DNA of 55,267 nt from Magnetococcales bacterium (GCA_002753515.1 PEAK01000024.1:1-55267); one strand, 5' to 3'; shown: positions 18,117-28,405, counted from the stretch's first letter. Notes: a model not told the origin generated them from the sequence alone. Made by a program: numbers and translations.

Positions 18117-18962
18117 ATGGGGATGATCCTTGACGGCAAAAAATTGGCGGCAGAGCTTCGGGAGCAATGGGCTCGGGAATGCCGGGAATTGCAGCGGACC
18201 CGGGGGATCACACCCGGTTTGGCAGTGGTCCTGGTGGGTGCCGATCCCGCTTCGCAAGTGTATGTGCGCATGAAAAAAAAGGCGTGTGCCGATGTGGGGG
18301 TGACCTCCTTTTCCCATGAGTTGCCGGTCGATACATCGGAGGCGGCGTTGTTGGCCCTGATCGCCTCCCTCAACCAGGATCCCGGGGTTCACGGCATCCT
18401 GGTACAATTGCCCCTGCCCGGGCATATCGATGCCGATAACATCATCGCCGCCATCGATCCGAAAAAGGATGTGGACGGTTTCCACCCGGTCAATGTTGGA
18501 CTCCTGGCCATCGGCAGCCCGGGCTTGCGTCCGTGTACCCCGGCAGGGGTCATGGCCCTGATCGCGCAGTCGGGTATGGATCCGGCCGGGAAGCATGCCG
18601 TGGTGATCGGTCGCTCCAACATCGTCGGCAAACCGGTGGCCATGATGCTTCTACAAGCGCATGCAACAGTGACCATGTGTCATTCCCGGACCCCGGATCT
18701 GGGTCGGGTCGTCTCCGGTGGGGATATCGTCGTGGCGGCCATCGGTCGTCCCCGTTTCGTCCCGGGGGATTGGATCAAACCCGGGGCCGTGGTCATCGAC
18801 GTGGGGACCAACCGCTTGCCGGATGGTTCTTTATGTGGCGATTGTGATTTTCAAGCGGCCTTGCTCAAGGCCAGTGCCATGACCCCCTCTCCCGGGGGTG
18901 TGGGTCCCATGACCATTGCCATGCTGCTGAAAAATACCCTGGATGCGGCCAGTCAGCGTTGA
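18117..18962 (+). CDS. folD: Bifunctional methylenetetrahydrofolate dehydrogenase / cyclohydrolase
   Basis: About 281 residues. FolD interconverts 5,10-methylene-THF and 10-formyl-THF with NADP. The signatures [13 protein letters not shown] (catalytic Lys) and [12 protein letters not shown] are at about residues 50-90, the Rossmann loop [11 protein letters not shown] is near 160, and [10 protein letters not shown] is near the C-terminus. GTG 18105 (preceded by AGGA) and ATG 18123 are alternative starts. It supplies one-carbon units for purine synthesis (purF lies in the same window). Confidence 0.96.
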   Translation: MGMILDGKKLAAELREQWARECRELQRTRGITPGLAVVLVGADPASQVYVRMKKKACADVGVTSFSHELPVDTSEAALLALIASLNQDPGVHGILVQLPLPGHIDADNIIAAIDPKKDVDGFHPVNVGLLAIGSPGLRPCTPAGVMALIAQSGMDPAGKHAVVIGRSNIVGKPVAMMLLQAHATVTMCHSRTPDLGRVVSGGDIVVAAIGRPRFVPGDWIKPGAVVIDVGTNRLPDGSLCGDCDFQAALLKASAMTPSPGGVGPMTIAMLLKNTLDAASQR

Positions 18963-19188
18963 AAGATGCTTGACTTACCTTAATATTTCTTTTACTTTCA
19001 AACAAACGATGGCGGTAACAAGGGATGTCCCGGCCTTTCCGGTACCTCCCCCCTCCTTTTCAAAGCGCTTGTCCCGGATGATGGACGTGACAGGTTCGCC
19101 GTTGCTGCGGCGATTGTACCGTTGCCAAACCGTCTTCCGAGGGGGTATCCTGTCCATTCCAGCCACAATCAGCCTAAAGCACGGATAC

Positions 19189-20523
19189 ATGGAATTCACT
19201 ATTACACAAAAAGCAGCTTTTGATCGGGAAATCACGTTCGTCTTCAGCGCCGCCGAAGTGGAACAACGGTTGGATCAAGAGCTGACACGATTGGCATCCT
19301 CAGTGCGTTTGCCAGGCTTTCGTCCCGGCAAGATTCCCAGGAAATTGTTGGAAAGCCGGTTCAAGGATCATTGGAGCAGTAACTTGGCCGACCAGTTTTA
19401 TCGGGAGAGCTTTCCCAAGGCCCTGACGGATCACAACCTGGAGCCAGTGGATCATCCGGAGATCGTCCTCGGTGAATTCGTGCGGGGTCAGGATTACACG
19501 TACCGTGCCACGATCCAGGTATTCCCCAAGGTTGAACCCACGGGTTACACCGGATTGACCCTGACCCGACCGACGGTGACACTGTCCGATGAGGATGTCG
19601 CCAAGGTCATCGAAGAAATCCGCGCCAGTCAGGGACGGTTTGAGGCGGATCCAGGGCGGGTTGCGGTATTGGGTGATCAGGTTCTCATGGATTTTGAGGG
19701 TTTTGTCGATGGGCAACCCTTTGAGGGGGGCAAGGCGGAGAAATATCTCCTCGAGCTGGGGAGTGGTCGCTTCATCCCGGGGTTTGAGGATCAATTGGTA
19801 TCGTGCAAGGCTGGCGATAAACGCGAGGTCAAGGTGACCTTCCCCGCCGATTATGGCAACAAGGAGCTGGCGGGCAAGGATGCCCTGTTCCAATGTTTCC
19901 TCCACGAGGTGCGGGCGCGCATTTTGCCGGAATTGGATGACGAGTTGGCCAAGAAGGCGGGTGTCACCGAGGGGGGGCTGGATAAACTGCGTGCGGTGAT
20001 CCGGGAACGCCTGGAAGTGGACAGCGAGGCCAAGTCGGAGAAAAAGGTGGAGGATGCCGTTTTCGAGGCTTTGTTGCAGGCCAATACCTTTGAAATTCCC
20101 AGTCGCTTGGAGATGCGTGAACGGCGCAACATGCTGTCGCAGATGAAGCGGGAATATCAGGCCCGTGGCGTCGATATGTCGAAAATGGGTGTCAGTGACG
20201 AGCAATTGTTGGGCATGTTCGAGCATTCCGCAGGACGCAAGGTTCGGCTGGGCCTGCTGCTTTCCGCCATTGCGGTCAAGGAAAAGATCGAGGTGGACGA
20301 GGCCCGCGTTGAAGAACACCTGGTGGAAATGACCCGGGCCTTTGGTGACCGGGCTGGGGAGGTTCGGCGCATGGTTCGTGAAAATGAAGAGAAAATGGCA
20401 GATTTGCGGGATACGGTGCTGCAGGCCATGGTGGTGGAGTGGGTCATCAAAAACAGCACGGTCACCGAGCAGGCGGTGCGTTTGGATGAACTCATGGGCG
20501 GTAGCGGCGAAAAGGGAAAATAG
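19189..20523 (+). CDS. tig: Trigger factor (ribosome-associated chaperone)
   Basis: A 444-residue chaperone from ATG 19189; longer readings upstream are not protein-like for this family. The N-terminal ribosome-docking loop is GFRPGKIPRKLL (about residues 44-55). The FKBP-type prolyl isomerase domain spans about 155-245 (GDQVLMDFEGFVDG, LGSGRFIPGFE), followed by the long helical substrate-cradling C-terminal domain. It folds nascent chains at the ribosome exit. It heads the conserved tig-clpP-clpX-lon order. The ribosome-binding site is weak (GGAT). Confidence 0.96.
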   Translation: MEFTITQKAAFDREITFVFSAAEVEQRLDQELTRLASSVRLPGFRPGKIPRKLLESRFKDHWSSNLADQFYRESFPKALTDHNLEPVDHPEIVLGEFVRGQDYTYRATIQVFPKVEPTGYTGLTLTRPTVTLSDEDVAKVIEEIRASQGRFEADPGRVAVLGDQVLMDFEGFVDGQPFEGGKAEKYLLELGSGRFIPGFEDQLVSCKAGDKREVKVTFPADYGNKELAGKDALFQCFLHEVRARILPELDDELAKKAGVTEGGLDKLRAVIRERLEVDSEAKSEKKVEDAVFEALLQANTFEIPSRLEMRERRNMLSQMKREYQARGVDMSKMGVSDEQLLGMFEHSAGRKVRLGLLLSAIAVKEKIEVDEARVEEHLVEMTRAFGDRAGEVRRMVRENEEKMADLRDTVLQAMVVEWVIKNSTVTEQAVRLDELMGGSGEKGK

Positions 20524-20683
20524 TGCCGGGTTCGGGATGCTCCGGGATCACCCGCAGTGAGATTTTGCCTGGTTGATCCGGGTCGAAAAGGGGGGTGATC
20601 CAGCGGGAATCGGGGTGGGTGGTGCCCCCGGTTTCTTGGTCTGAATCATGCATCGGAGAATGATGTCAACGACGAGGTGATGG

Positions 20684-21283
20684 ATGAACTTGGTTCCCAT
20701 GGTGGTGGAGACCACCAACCGCGGTGAGCGGGCCTACGATATTTATTCCAGGCTCCTCAAAGAGCGGCTGATCTTCCTGGTGGGGGGCATTGACGACACT
20801 GTCGCCAATCTGGTCATTGCGCAATTGCTGTTCCTGGAATCGGAGAATCCGGAAAAAGATATCCACCTGTACATCAACTCACCGGGTGGACACGTGACTG
20901 CGGGATTGGCCATCTACGACACCATGCAGTTCATCCGCCCCGATGTCAGTACCTTGTGCCTGGGTCAGGCGGCCAGCATGGGTGCGGTATTGCTGGCGGC
21001 TGGTACCCCGGGGAAGCGTTTGGTTCTGCCCAACTCCCGCGTCATGATCCATCAACCATCGGGTGGTTTCCAGGGGCAGGCTTCCGACATCGAAATACAT
21101 GCCAAGGAAATGGCAAAAATACGGGAACGTTTAAACGCCGTGCTGGTCAAACACACGGGCCAGCCACTCAAACGCATCGCCAAAGACGTGGAGCGGGATT
21201 ATTTCCTCAGTGCGCAAGAGTCCTGCGAATACGGATTGGTGGACAGGGTCATTGAAAAACGGGAGGCCCCACCAGAAAAATAA
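20684..21283 (+). CDS. clpP: ATP-dependent Clp protease proteolytic subunit
   Basis: A 199-residue serine peptidase forming the ClpP tetradecamer. The catalytic triad is visible: Ser in GQAASMG (about 101), His in MIHQPSGG (about 126) and Asp in ERDYF (about 175). The [10 protein letters not shown] oxyanion region is intact. It degrades substrates unfolded by ClpX, encoded 69 bp downstream. The 160-bp gap from tig shows no clear terminator. Confidence 0.98.
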   Translation: MNLVPMVVETTNRGERAYDIYSRLLKERLIFLVGGIDDTVANLVIAQLLFLESENPEKDIHLYINSPGGHVTAGLAIYDTMQFIRPDVSTLCLGQAASMGAVLLAAGTPGKRLVLPNSRVMIHQPSGGFQGQASDIEIHAKEMAKIRERLNAVLVKHTGQPLKRIAKDVERDYFLSAQESCEYGLVDRVIEKREAPPEK

Positions 21284-21352
21284 CGCGGGGGGCGGTGTCT
21301 TTGTTTGCTTCGGTGTCCCGAAGGAAGATAGTCAAACAGCTCGAGAGAAACC

Positions 21353-22621
21353 ATGGCAAAGAAAAGATCGGAATCGGGAAGTGTTCTTCATTGTTCCTTC
21401 TGCGGCAAGACGCAGCATGAGGTGCGCAAGCTCATAGCCGGGCCGTCCGTCTTCATATGCAACGAGTGCGTCGACCTTTGCCGGGATATCATCAAGGAGG
21501 AGAAGGGAGGGGCGGGCGACGAGAAATCCAAGGTCGGCATCCCCACCCCGCAGGAAATCAAGGACATCCTGGATGAGCATGTCATTGGTCAGGACCATGC
21601 CAAAAAGGTGCTGTCGGTTGCCGTGTACAACCACTACAAACGGTTGGGGACGGGAAGCGACAACAAGGAGGATGTCGAGATCGCCAAGTCCAACATTCTG
21701 CTGGTGGGTCCGACCGGTTCCGGTAAAACCTTGTTGGCGCAAACCTTGGCCCGCATTCTGGATGTCCCGTTCACCATTACCGATGCCACAACACTGACGG
21801 AAGCGGGCTATGTGGGCGAAGATGTGGAAAACATCATCCTGCGCCTGTTGCAAGCCGCCGACAATGACGTGGAGAAGGCGCAGAAAGGTATCGTCTTCAT
21901 TGACGAAATTGATAAAATCTCCCGCAAATCCGACAATCCCTCGATCACACGGGATGTATCCGGTGAGGGGGTGCAGCAGGCGCTGTTGAAAATTATCGAG
22001 GGAACGATCGCCAATGTCCCGCCCCAGGGGGGGCGCAAGCATCCGCAGCAGGAATACCTCCAGGTGGACACCACCAATATATTGGTGATTTGCGGCGGTG
22101 CGTTCAACGGTTTGGGCAAGGTGATCGAGCGGCGCTCCAACAAACATCACGGCATTGGTTTCGGCGCCGAGGTCAAGTTCACAGCGGGTGATCGGGAGAT
22201 CAATGACCTGCTGCCGTTGTTGGAACCGGAAGACTTGATCCAATTCGGCCTGATCCCGGAATTCGTCGGACGTCTTCCCGTGATCGCCACCTTGTCGGAT
22301 TTGGATGAGGCGGCCTTGGTGCGCATCCTGGAAGAACCCAAGAATGCCTTGATCAAACAATACAAAAAGTTGTTGGACCTGGAGGGGGTGCGCTTGACGT
22401 TCACGGTGGAGGCGGTCAAGGCGGTTGCCGTCAAGGCCGTTAAACTGAAAACGGGTGCCCGGGGTCTCAGGGCCATCCTGGAAACGGTTTTGTTGGACGT
22501 GATGTACAATATACCGTCACTGCCGGAAGTCCGGGAGGTGGTGGTCAATCAGGAATCAATCGAAAACAAAGCCGAGCCTCTGTTGATCTACGAGGAGCGC
22601 CAGATGGAAGCCCAGGCTTAA
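21353..22621 (+). CDS. clpX: ATP-dependent Clp protease ATP-binding subunit ClpX
   Basis: A 422-residue AAA+ unfoldase. The N-terminal C4 zinc-binding domain (CSFCGKT and CNECVDLC) at residues about 14-42 dimerises and binds adaptors such as SspB, encoded at 11.4 kb. Walker A is [10 protein letters not shown] (about 119-128), Walker B VFIDEIDK (about 183-190), and the sensor and C-terminal lid domain follow. It unfolds tagged proteins into ClpP. Confidence 0.98.
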   Translation: MAKKRSESGSVLHCSFCGKTQHEVRKLIAGPSVFICNECVDLCRDIIKEEKGGAGDEKSKVGIPTPQEIKDILDEHVIGQDHAKKVLSVAVYNHYKRLGTGSDNKEDVEIAKSNILLVGPTGSGKTLLAQTLARILDVPFTITDATTLTEAGYVGEDVENIILRLLQAADNDVEKAQKGIVFIDEIDKISRKSDNPSITRDVSGEGVQQALLKIIEGTIANVPPQGGRKHPQQEYLQVDTTNILVICGGAFNGLGKVIERRSNKHHGIGFGAEVKFTAGDREINDLLPLLEPEDLIQFGLIPEFVGRLPVIATLSDLDEAALVRILEEPKNALIKQYKKLLDLEGVRLTFTVEAVKAVAVKAVKLKTGARGLRAILETVLLDVMYNIPSLPEVREVVVNQESIENKAEPLLIYEERQMEAQA

Positions 22622-22634
22622 GGAAGGCCCTGTC

Positions 22635-25073
22635 ATGAGTGTATCATCGGGTGCATCGGCCAACGTTGTCCGTATCGCGGTATTGCCGTTACGTGACATC
22701 GTTGTTTTCCCACAAATGATCGTTCCCCTCTTTGTGGGGCGTGAGCGCTCCATACGCGCACTGGATGCGGTTACGGCCAAGGAGGAGGATCGGCGCATCT
22801 TATTGGTGACGCAGAAAAATCCCGCCACCGACAATCCAGAGGACGGGGATATCTTCGATGTGGGTGTCGAAGGATCGATCCTGCAGGTCCTCAAACTGCC
22901 CGACAACACGGTGAAGGTGTTGGTTGAGGGTGGTCAACGCATGCGCATCACCCGCTATCTACAGAAAGATCCGTATTTCCAGGTGGAGGCGGAATATTTG
23001 CCGACACAACAGGGCAATCTGACCGAAGCCCGTGCCATCATGCGTACCGTGGTCGCCCAGTTTGAAGCCTATGCCAAGTTGAACAAAAAGCTGGCTCCGG
23101 AAGTGTTGATGACGTTTCAATCGTTGGACGATCCGGAACGCCTGGCGGATATCGCCGCGACGCATATCAATCTGAAAGTTCCCGACAAACAGGAACTCCT
23201 GGAATTGGATACGGTTTATGACCGGCTTGAACGGTTGTTGCTGGCGTTGGAGCAGGAGATCGATGTCCTCCAGGTTGAAAAGCGGGTGCGTGGCCGGGTC
23301 AAGCGGCAGATGGAGAAGAGTCACCGGGACTACTACCTGAATGAGCAGATGAAGGCGATTCAGAAAGAGTTGGGCGACCGGGACGACGACAAGGATGAAT
23401 TGAACGAACTGGCCAGTCGCATCGCCGAGGTCGGCATGACCGAGGAGGCCAGAACCAAGGCCGAGTCGGAGCTGAAAAAACTCAAGCAGATGGCACCCAT
23501 GTCCGCCGAGGCCACGGTTGTGCGCAATTATGTGGATTGGCTGGTTTCCCTGCCCTGGAACAAGTCGACGGAACTCAAGCATGATCTCAAGGGGGCGGAG
23601 GCCATCCTTGAAGAGGACCATTGGGGTTTGGAAAAGGTCAAGGAACGCATCCTCGAACAGCTTGCCGTACAGCAAAAAGTCAAAAAGATCAAAGGCCCCA
23701 TCTTATGTCTGGTCGGCCCGCCCGGCGTTGGCAAGACCTCGCTGGCCAAGTCCATCGCCCGCGCCTCCGGACGGGAATATGTCCGCATGTCATTGGGTGG
23801 GATTCGCGACGAAGCGGAGATTCGTGGTCATCGCCGGACCTACATCGGTTCGTTACCGGGCAAGATCATTCAGTCCATGAAAAAGGCGGGTTCCAACAAT
23901 CCCCTGTTCCTGCTCGACGAAATCGACAAGGTCGGGTCCGATTACCGGGGCGATCCCTCTTCGGCATTGCTGGAGGTGCTGGATCCGGAACAAAACAACA
24001 CCTTCAATGATCATTATCTGGAAGTGGATTATGATCTCTCCCAGGTGATGTTTCTGACGACCGCCAACAGCTTGAACATACCCAGGCCACTTTTGGATCG
24101 CATGGAGGTGATTCGACTGGCGGGGTATACGGAGCAGGAAAAGTTGCGCATCGCCACCAAATATTTGATCCCCAAACAGATGGAGGCCCATGGCTTGGAG
24201 GCGGGTGAATTCCACCTCTCCGAAGGGGGCATCGTCGATATCATCCGTTATTATACCCGGGAGGCCGGTGTCCGCAATCTGGAACGGGAAATCGCCAGTT
24301 TGTGTCGCAAGTCGGCGCGCATCCTCCTCACCGAGGAGGGACGGGAGGGGATGAGCATCAGCGCCAAGGGATTGGGTAAATATCTCGGCGTCAAGAAATA
24401 CCGCTTCGGCTTGGCGGAGGAGACCGATCTGGTGGGGGTCACCACGGGATTGGCCTGGACCGAAGTGGGAGGCGAGTTGTTGTCCATTGAGGCATCGATT
24501 CTGGATGGCAAGGGCAAACTCACCATTACCGGAAAGCTGGGCGATGTGATGCAGGAGTCGGCACAGGCGGCCATGACCTACGCCCGTTCCCGCTCGCGGG
24601 ATTGGGGTATGAGCGCCGATGATTTCTTCCAAAAGCACGACATCCACATTCACGTGCCCGAAGGGGCCACGCCCAAGGATGGTCCCTCGGCGGGAATTGC
24701 CATCACGACGACAATCGCCAGTATCCTCACCGGTATACCTGTGCGCAAGGATGTGGCCATGACCGGCGAGATCACCTTGCGCGGGCGCGTTCTGGTCATC
24801 GGCGGCCTGAAGGAAAAACTCCTGGCCGCACATCGCGCCGGGATTAAACATGTTTTGATCCCGCACGAGAATCTTAAGGATCTGAAGGAAATCCCCTTAA
24901 CCATTCTCAAAGATATCGAGGTGCATCCGGTTAACCACATGGATGAAGTGTTGAAAATGGCCCTGGTCCGTGAGATCACTCCGGTCAAGGCCGAGGGTGA
25001 AGAGGGGAAAGTCACACCAGTGGTGCTGGCGGAAGGGGCCGTGCATGTGGAACCGCCGTCCATCACCCACTAA
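22635..25073 (+). CDS. lon: Lon protease
   Basis: An 812-residue ATP-dependent serine protease. The N-terminal LON substrate domain covers residues about 12-205, then a helical linker, the AAA+ module with Walker [10 protein letters not shown] (about 361-369) and Walker [10 protein letters not shown], and the protease domain from about 600 with catalytic Ser in [10 protein letters not shown] and Lys about 43 residues later. It starts 13 bp after clpX with the AAGGAAG ribosome-binding site, so the two are co-transcribed. It removes damaged and regulatory proteins. Confidence 0.98.
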   Translation: MSVSSGASANVVRIAVLPLRDIVVFPQMIVPLFVGRERSIRALDAVTAKEEDRRILLVTQKNPATDNPEDGDIFDVGVEGSILQVLKLPDNTVKVLVEGGQRMRITRYLQKDPYFQVEAEYLPTQQGNLTEARAIMRTVVAQFEAYAKLNKKLAPEVLMTFQSLDDPERLADIAATHINLKVPDKQELLELDTVYDRLERLLLALEQEIDVLQVEKRVRGRVKRQMEKSHRDYYLNEQMKAIQKELGDRDDDKDELNELASRIAEVGMTEEARTKAESELKKLKQMAPMSAEATVVRNYVDWLVSLPWNKSTELKHDLKGAEAILEEDHWGLEKVKERILEQLAVQQKVKKIKGPILCLVGPPGVGKTSLAKSIARASGREYVRMSLGGIRDEAEIRGHRRTYIGSLPGKIIQSMKKAGSNNPLFLLDEIDKVGSDYRGDPSSALLEVLDPEQNNTFNDHYLEVDYDLSQVMFLTTANSLNIPRPLLDRMEVIRLAGYTEQEKLRIATKYLIPKQMEAHGLEAGEFHLSEGGIVDIIRYYTREAGVRNLEREIASLCRKSARILLTEEGREGMSISAKGLGKYLGVKKYRFGLAEETDLVGVTTGLAWTEVGGELLSIEASILDGKGKLTITGKLGDVMQESAQAAMTYARSRSRDWGMSADDFFQKHDIHIHVPEGATPKDGPSAGIAITTTIASILTGIPVRKDVAMTGEITLRGRVLVIGGLKEKLLAAHRAGIKHVLIPHENLKDLKEIPLTILKDIEVHPVNHMDEVLKMALVREITPVKAEGEEGKVTPVVLAEGAVHVEPPSITH

Positions 25074-25082
25074 GAAAGGCAC

Positions 25083-25111
25083 TTGACACCACCTGCTGAT
25101 GGGTATTATAC
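25083..25111 (+). promoter_or_regulatory. Candidate sigma-70 promoter for hup
   Basis: A perfect -35 TTGACA (25083-25088) and a -10-like TTATAC (25106-25111) are spaced 17 bp apart, about 118 bp upstream of the HU start. It suggests that HU can be expressed apart from lon. By inspection only. Confidence 0.5.
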
Positions 25112-25229
25112 CATGCCAAGTACATGGCTGCGGGTGGGCTTTGTTTGGTGGGCAAGTGGTGGATCATCAAACCGGGGGCTTCTCGTGCGGGCCAATATTT
25201 CAAGAATATAACAAGGGGAGGGTAGTCTC

Positions 25230-25502
25230 TTGAACAAAACCGAACTCGTTGATGCCGTTGCAGCGAAAACCGGACTGACCAAGGCCCAATCGGGTGAAGC
25301 AATCGATGCGATTGTCAGCGCTATTGAGGGGGCACTGAAGTCTGGAGACCAGGTGAGCTTGGTGGGATTTGGTACCTTCAGCGTATCCGAACGAGCTGCC
25401 CGGACCGGTCGTAATCCCCGTACCGGAGCCGAAATTCAAATTCCCGCCGCGAAACAGCCCAAGTTTCGCCCGGGTAAGGGATTGCGTGAGGCGGTGGGCT
25501 GA
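25230..25502 (+). CDS. hup: DNA-binding protein HU
   Basis: A 90-residue nucleoid protein starting at TTG 25230 behind an AAGGGGAGGG ribosome-binding site. It begins MNKTELVDAVAAKTGLTKAQ and has the HU beta-arm GRNPRTGAEIQIPA at about residues 61-74, which intercalates in the minor groove. It compacts and bends DNA non-specifically. Position directly after lon is conserved in proteobacteria. Confidence 0.97.
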   Translation: MNKTELVDAVAAKTGLTKAQSGEAIDAIVSAIEGALKSGDQVSLVGFGTFSVSERAARTGRNPRTGAEIQIPAAKQPKFRPGKGLREAVG

Positions 25503-25610
25503 GCAATCCCCGTGGTGGTCGCCTTGTGATCGCGAGGCATACGCATGGGGGTGAGCGTTGGTAACGGGGGAAGGTGTCTTTGGTAGTGATGTCCCCTTGG
25601 TGAGTCACAG

Positions 25611-25686
25611 GGGCGGATAGCTCAGCTGGGAGAGCATCGGCCTTACAAGCCGGAGGTCACAGGTTCAAGCCCTGTTCCGCCTACCA
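25611..25686 (+). tRNA. tRNA-Val (TAC)
   Basis: A 76-nt cloverleaf: acceptor GGGCGGA/TCCGCCT, anticodon loop CTTACAA giving TAC, T arm around GGTTCAAGCC, and encoded CCA at 25684-25686. Confidence 0.96.
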
Positions 25687-25796
25687 TCCGCAACGGAAGT
25701 ATCCACGTACGCGAGGCGGATGCATGGTTGGTGAAAGAGTTTGCATGCAGCCTTGCAGTGGATGGAGGGATAAGGTATAGTCGCAATTCCTAAAAC

Positions 25797-25873
25797 GGGG
25801 GCGTAGTTCAGCTGGTTAGAATGCCGGCCTGTCACGCCGGAGGTCGCGGGTTCAAGTCCCGTCGCTCCCGCCA
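25797..25873 (+). tRNA. tRNA-Asp (GTC)
   Basis: A 77-nt cloverleaf: acceptor GGGGGCG/CGCTCCC, anticodon stem GGCC...GGCC-like with loop CTGTCAC giving GTC, T arm CGGGTTCAAGTCCCG, encoded CCA. It lies 110 bp after tRNA-Val and is probably transcribed with it. Confidence 0.96.
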
Positions 25874-25974
25874 TATTATCACGCAAACCGTTTCCCGGTT
25901 GCTCCCAGTCCCTTATTAACACTGACCATACTTGCCGCGCATGGCGCATGTCGCCATTATCGCGAACTGAACAA

Positions 25975-26038
25975 CCACCGGCTAAAGCCGGTGGGTTTGG
26001 ATTGCGGACTGAAAGTCCGGATACCGGCTGAAGCCGGT
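25975..26038. repeat. Three consecutive GNAA-like hairpins
   Basis: Three short perfect dyads in series: CCACCGGCTAAAGCCGGTGG (25975-25994), CGGACTGAAAGTCCGG (26005-26020) and ACCGGCTGAAGCCGGT (26023-26038). The first dyad recurs at 26651-26668. Such CCGGCTnAAGCCGG hairpins resemble recognition hairpins of REP-associated or IS200/IS605-type transposases, but no such gene lies here. Confidence 0.6.
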
Positions 26039-26071
26039 CGATCCTTGTCTCATCGCAAATGGTTCCTCAAT

Positions 26072-26549
26072 TCATCCGTCATTCCCGCGAATGCGGGAAT
26101 CCAGGTTTTCCCCAGTTATCGTCACCCATAAATCGGCCCATCCAGGATTCGTTTTTTCTATTAAACCACAGCAATATTGAGATATGTAGTTTTTGTCATT
26201 CCCGCGAAAGCGGGGATCCAGAAGACTTTCCTATCTCCCCTGACTTTCTGGATTCCCGCTTTCGCGGGAATGACGCTGGAAAATTACGTATCTCGAGTTG
26301 GTTTCGGTATAAATCCAGCTTCCAGGCACGCCTCCATTTTTTTATGGCTTTTTCACGCATGATTGCAGTTTCAAATGTTTCGTGTTGCTCATACCAGACC
26401 AGCATTTTTACACCGTATTTTTTGGTAAACCCCTCAACCAGTCCCTCCCTGTGTTCCCAGATTCGTTTTACAAGGTCCGAAGTAACCCCCACATACAATG
26501 TTCCATTGCGTTTACTGGCAAGAAGGTAAACCGTGGGCTGCTTGACCAT
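26072..26549 (-). pseudogene. GIY-YIG nuclease gene split by a 148-bp insertion
   Basis: From ATG 26549 (GGGAG ribosome-binding site) the frame encodes a COG2827-type GIY-YIG domain: VYLLAS, LYVGVTSD with Arg, and the metal-binding Glu in MREKAIKKW. After WKLDL the frame enters a palindromic element and ends at 26196 with repeat-derived residues. The expected ending, IEKTNPGWADLW, is found in frame just past the element (26161 down to 26126), continuing to TGA 26072. Removing 26162-26309 restores the family C-terminus with its conserved Asn. The present product would be a 117-residue protein lacking that Asn. Confidence 0.85.
26162..26309. mobile_element. 148-bp palindromic mini-element inserted in a gene
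   Basis: Bounded by a repeated TAAA (26162-26165 and 26310-26313). Its ends are imperfect inverted repeats (AACCACAGCAATATTGAGAT against AAACCAACTCGAGAT), each leading into a GTCATTCCCGC palindrome; the centre is ACTTTCCTATCTCCCCTGA. The layout matches the copies at 9.6, 15.0 and 55.1 kb. It encodes nothing, so its movement must rely on a trans-acting enzyme. Confidence 0.8.
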
Positions 26550-26561
26550 TGTACAGGCTCC

Positions 26562-26668
26562 CTGGATTCCCGCATTCGCGGGAATGACGAGGCTTCAGCG
26601 GGAATCCCGAATGTCTGAATCGGGGGCGGGAATGACGATGCAAAAAGCTGACCGGCTAAAGCCGGTGG
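26562..26668. repeat. Palindromic repeats upstream of the GIY-YIG gene
   Basis: Contains CTGGATTCCCGCATTCGCGGGAATGAC, a CCCGAATGTCTGAATCGGGG dyad and the hairpin ACCGGCTAAAGCCGGT (26651-26666). With 26072-26106 and the internal insertion, the GIY-YIG gene is bordered on both sides and interrupted by this family. Confidence 0.75.
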
Positions 26669-26725
26669 TTTGAACCTTCCGCATGGATAATCAATCGTTC
26701 CCATCCCATGGTACGCCGTGATGAG

Positions 26726-27538
26726 TTACGGCCAAGTGCCAAGCCGGGGCCAATCGCAGGCCTGTGGCGGGATTTGCATTTGCAGGGAACGGTAATAGTT
26801 GCGGCACATGGGGGCATGTGTGGCATGGGTCGGACAGGCGCGCAAGCCCTCCTCGATCATTCTTTGATAGTTTTCCAAGTGAATTTGACAATTTCGGCGC
26901 CATTGACAGGCCATGTGGCGTTCGTAGTCCGGATTGGGTCCCGGGAGTGGCGGGGGACCGCACTCTTCGATCCGGGTTTTGGCCTGATTGGCGACGGGGA
27001 AGGCTCTGTTGGCGGCGGCAGCCCTTGCATCATTGGTCCCCGGGTTTGTCGCCGGTGAGCGGGGCGACGGTCCTTCTCTGTGAGCTGGCATGGAGCTGGG
27101 GTGCATGGTGGTGTCATCGCGCTCCAAAGCCTGTTGCGGCTTGGTTGTCGGGGCGTTGTCAATGTGCTGCGGCACCCTTTGTCCAACAGGACTGGATGGG
27201 GGGGCCACGTTCGTTCCCGGTTCGCCGTTGCCATCACCGTGATGTTTTCCCGCGACCTGGCCGGAGTGGCCCGGTATGTGCGCGTTTGCTGCCGACGTGT
27301 GCAGCGTTGTTGTCGGAATAGTTTGATGAGATTGATTTTTTTCTTTTTCTGCGGCGGCTTCCGAACCGGTCCATTGTTCCAACCGTTCGGCCAATCCCGG
27401 GGCGCTCTGGAGCAAGGTGCCATGGGAATCCAGATAGTGGATCAGCATGACAAAAAAAGCGACTCCCAAGCCGATCCCCACGAAATAAGGGGCCACGGTA
27501 TGGAAAATCCAGTAAAGGAAGCGTTTGATCACCGTCAT
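26726..27538 (-). CDS. Hypothetical single-pass membrane protein
   Basis: A 270-residue protein. One N-terminal membrane helix (about residues 14-35, VAPYFVGIGLGVAFFVMLIH) is followed by a long low-complexity Pro/Ser/Thr/His/Gln-rich stretch (about 60-185) and a C-terminal part with four Cys, CGPPP, MACQWRRNC and APMCRNYY, that may form disulfides outside the cytoplasm. No family recognised. AGGA precedes the ATG closely. Confidence 0.6.
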   Translation of the reverse strand: MTVIKRFLYWIFHTVAPYFVGIGLGVAFFVMLIHYLDSHGTLLQSAPGLAERLEQWTGSEAAAEKEKNQSHQTIPTTTLHTSAANAHIPGHSGQVAGKHHGDGNGEPGTNVAPPSSPVGQRVPQHIDNAPTTKPQQALERDDTTMHPSSMPAHREGPSPRSPATNPGTNDARAAAANRAFPVANQAKTRIEECGPPPLPGPNPDYERHMACQWRRNCQIHLENYQRMIEEGLRACPTHATHAPMCRNYYRSLQMQIPPQACDWPRLGTWP

Positions 27539-27584
27539 CGTCCTGTCAAGTCATGAATCGCGGTCTGGATGCGAAGTCTTCAAG

Positions 27585-28010
27585 CTAGTCGCAAATGATT
27601 AATTCTTGTGACCGGGCTCGTCCCCCCTGAAGTAGAAATCCGTTCATATCCAATCGCCCCCGGGTATTCAGGGAGATGATGAGATAAAGGGCTCCGGGAT
27701 AAAAGGATTCATTGAAATCTTTGGCTGAAGGTTCGGCCGGGGCAGCCGGGTGGCTGTGGTAGATGGCGATCATCTCCAGGCCGCGCTCCCGTAAATCTTT
27801 CATGATTTGGATGTGGCGCGCAGGGTCGGCGAGGAACTGTCGCGCATGATGCAGGGCATTGGGCAGCGGGTGACATTCTTGAATGTCGCGCCCGTTGCCC
27901 GCAAGGATGCCAACACATTCTTCCGGGGCGGATTGCATGGCGTGGGTCAACATGCGGTTGACAATGGGACGGGGCAGCACCCAGGTGTGGGAGGGAATGG
28001 TATCGGCCAT
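27585..28010 (-). CDS. JAMM/MPN zinc metallopeptidase (Prok-JAB)
   Basis: About 141 residues from ATG 28010, chosen for the AGGCGG ribosome-binding site. The full JAMM signature is present: Glu in PEECVGILAG and HSHPAAPAEPSAKD, matching HxHP(x)nSxxD. Prokaryotic JAB proteins cleave isopeptide or peptide bonds next to ubiquitin-like sulfur carriers such as MoaD, ThiS or CysO. No such carrier gene is adjacent, so the substrate is unknown. Confidence 0.85.
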   Translation of the reverse strand: MADTIPSHTWVLPRPIVNRMLTHAMQSAPEECVGILAGNGRDIQECHPLPNALHHARQFLADPARHIQIMKDLRERGLEMIAIYHSHPAAPAEPSAKDFNESFYPGALYLIISLNTRGRLDMNGFLLQGGRARSQELIICD

Positions 28011-28144
28011 GACCGCCTTTTTTTCCATAATGTGCAAAAACTTTCAATGTGACTTGGATTTGGCGTACTTTCCAGCCTATTATAGCCGGGTCGCGGAACG
28101 GTTCACGGAAAAATCGCACGGTTGGGGTACCAAGTGCATCGGTG

Positions 28145-28405
28145 ATGAAAGCATATCTGCAAAAAGTAAACGAGCAATCTGGTGGCGTTTGGTTTTATTC
28201 CATCCAGATTCAACGAGATCTCCTGGGGGAATGGCAGATCATCCGGGAGTGGGGACGTTCCGGCTCCTCGGGCACCATTCGTCGCGAGGCTTTTGACAAT
28301 TTAGGCCCCGCCATGGAAAACATGAATCTTTTGGTGGAGCAATTGCGGGAAAAAGGTTACCGGGTGGTTATGCGCGAAGGTTTGACTGCCGACATGGTGC
28401 CCTGA
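28145..28405 (+). CDS. Single WGR-domain protein
   Basis: An 86-residue protein almost wholly made of a WGR domain: [34 protein letters not shown], and C-terminal helix residues. WGR domains bind nucleic-acid ends in PARP and MolR-type proteins; stand-alone versions are common in proteobacteria and uncharacterised. GTG 28142 is an alternative start and the ribosome-binding site is weak. The JAMM gene is divergent on its left. Confidence 0.75.
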   Translation: MKAYLQKVNEQSGGVWFYSIQIQRDLLGEWQIIREWGRSGSSGTIRREAFDNLGPAMENMNLLVEQLREKGYRVVMREGLTADMVP

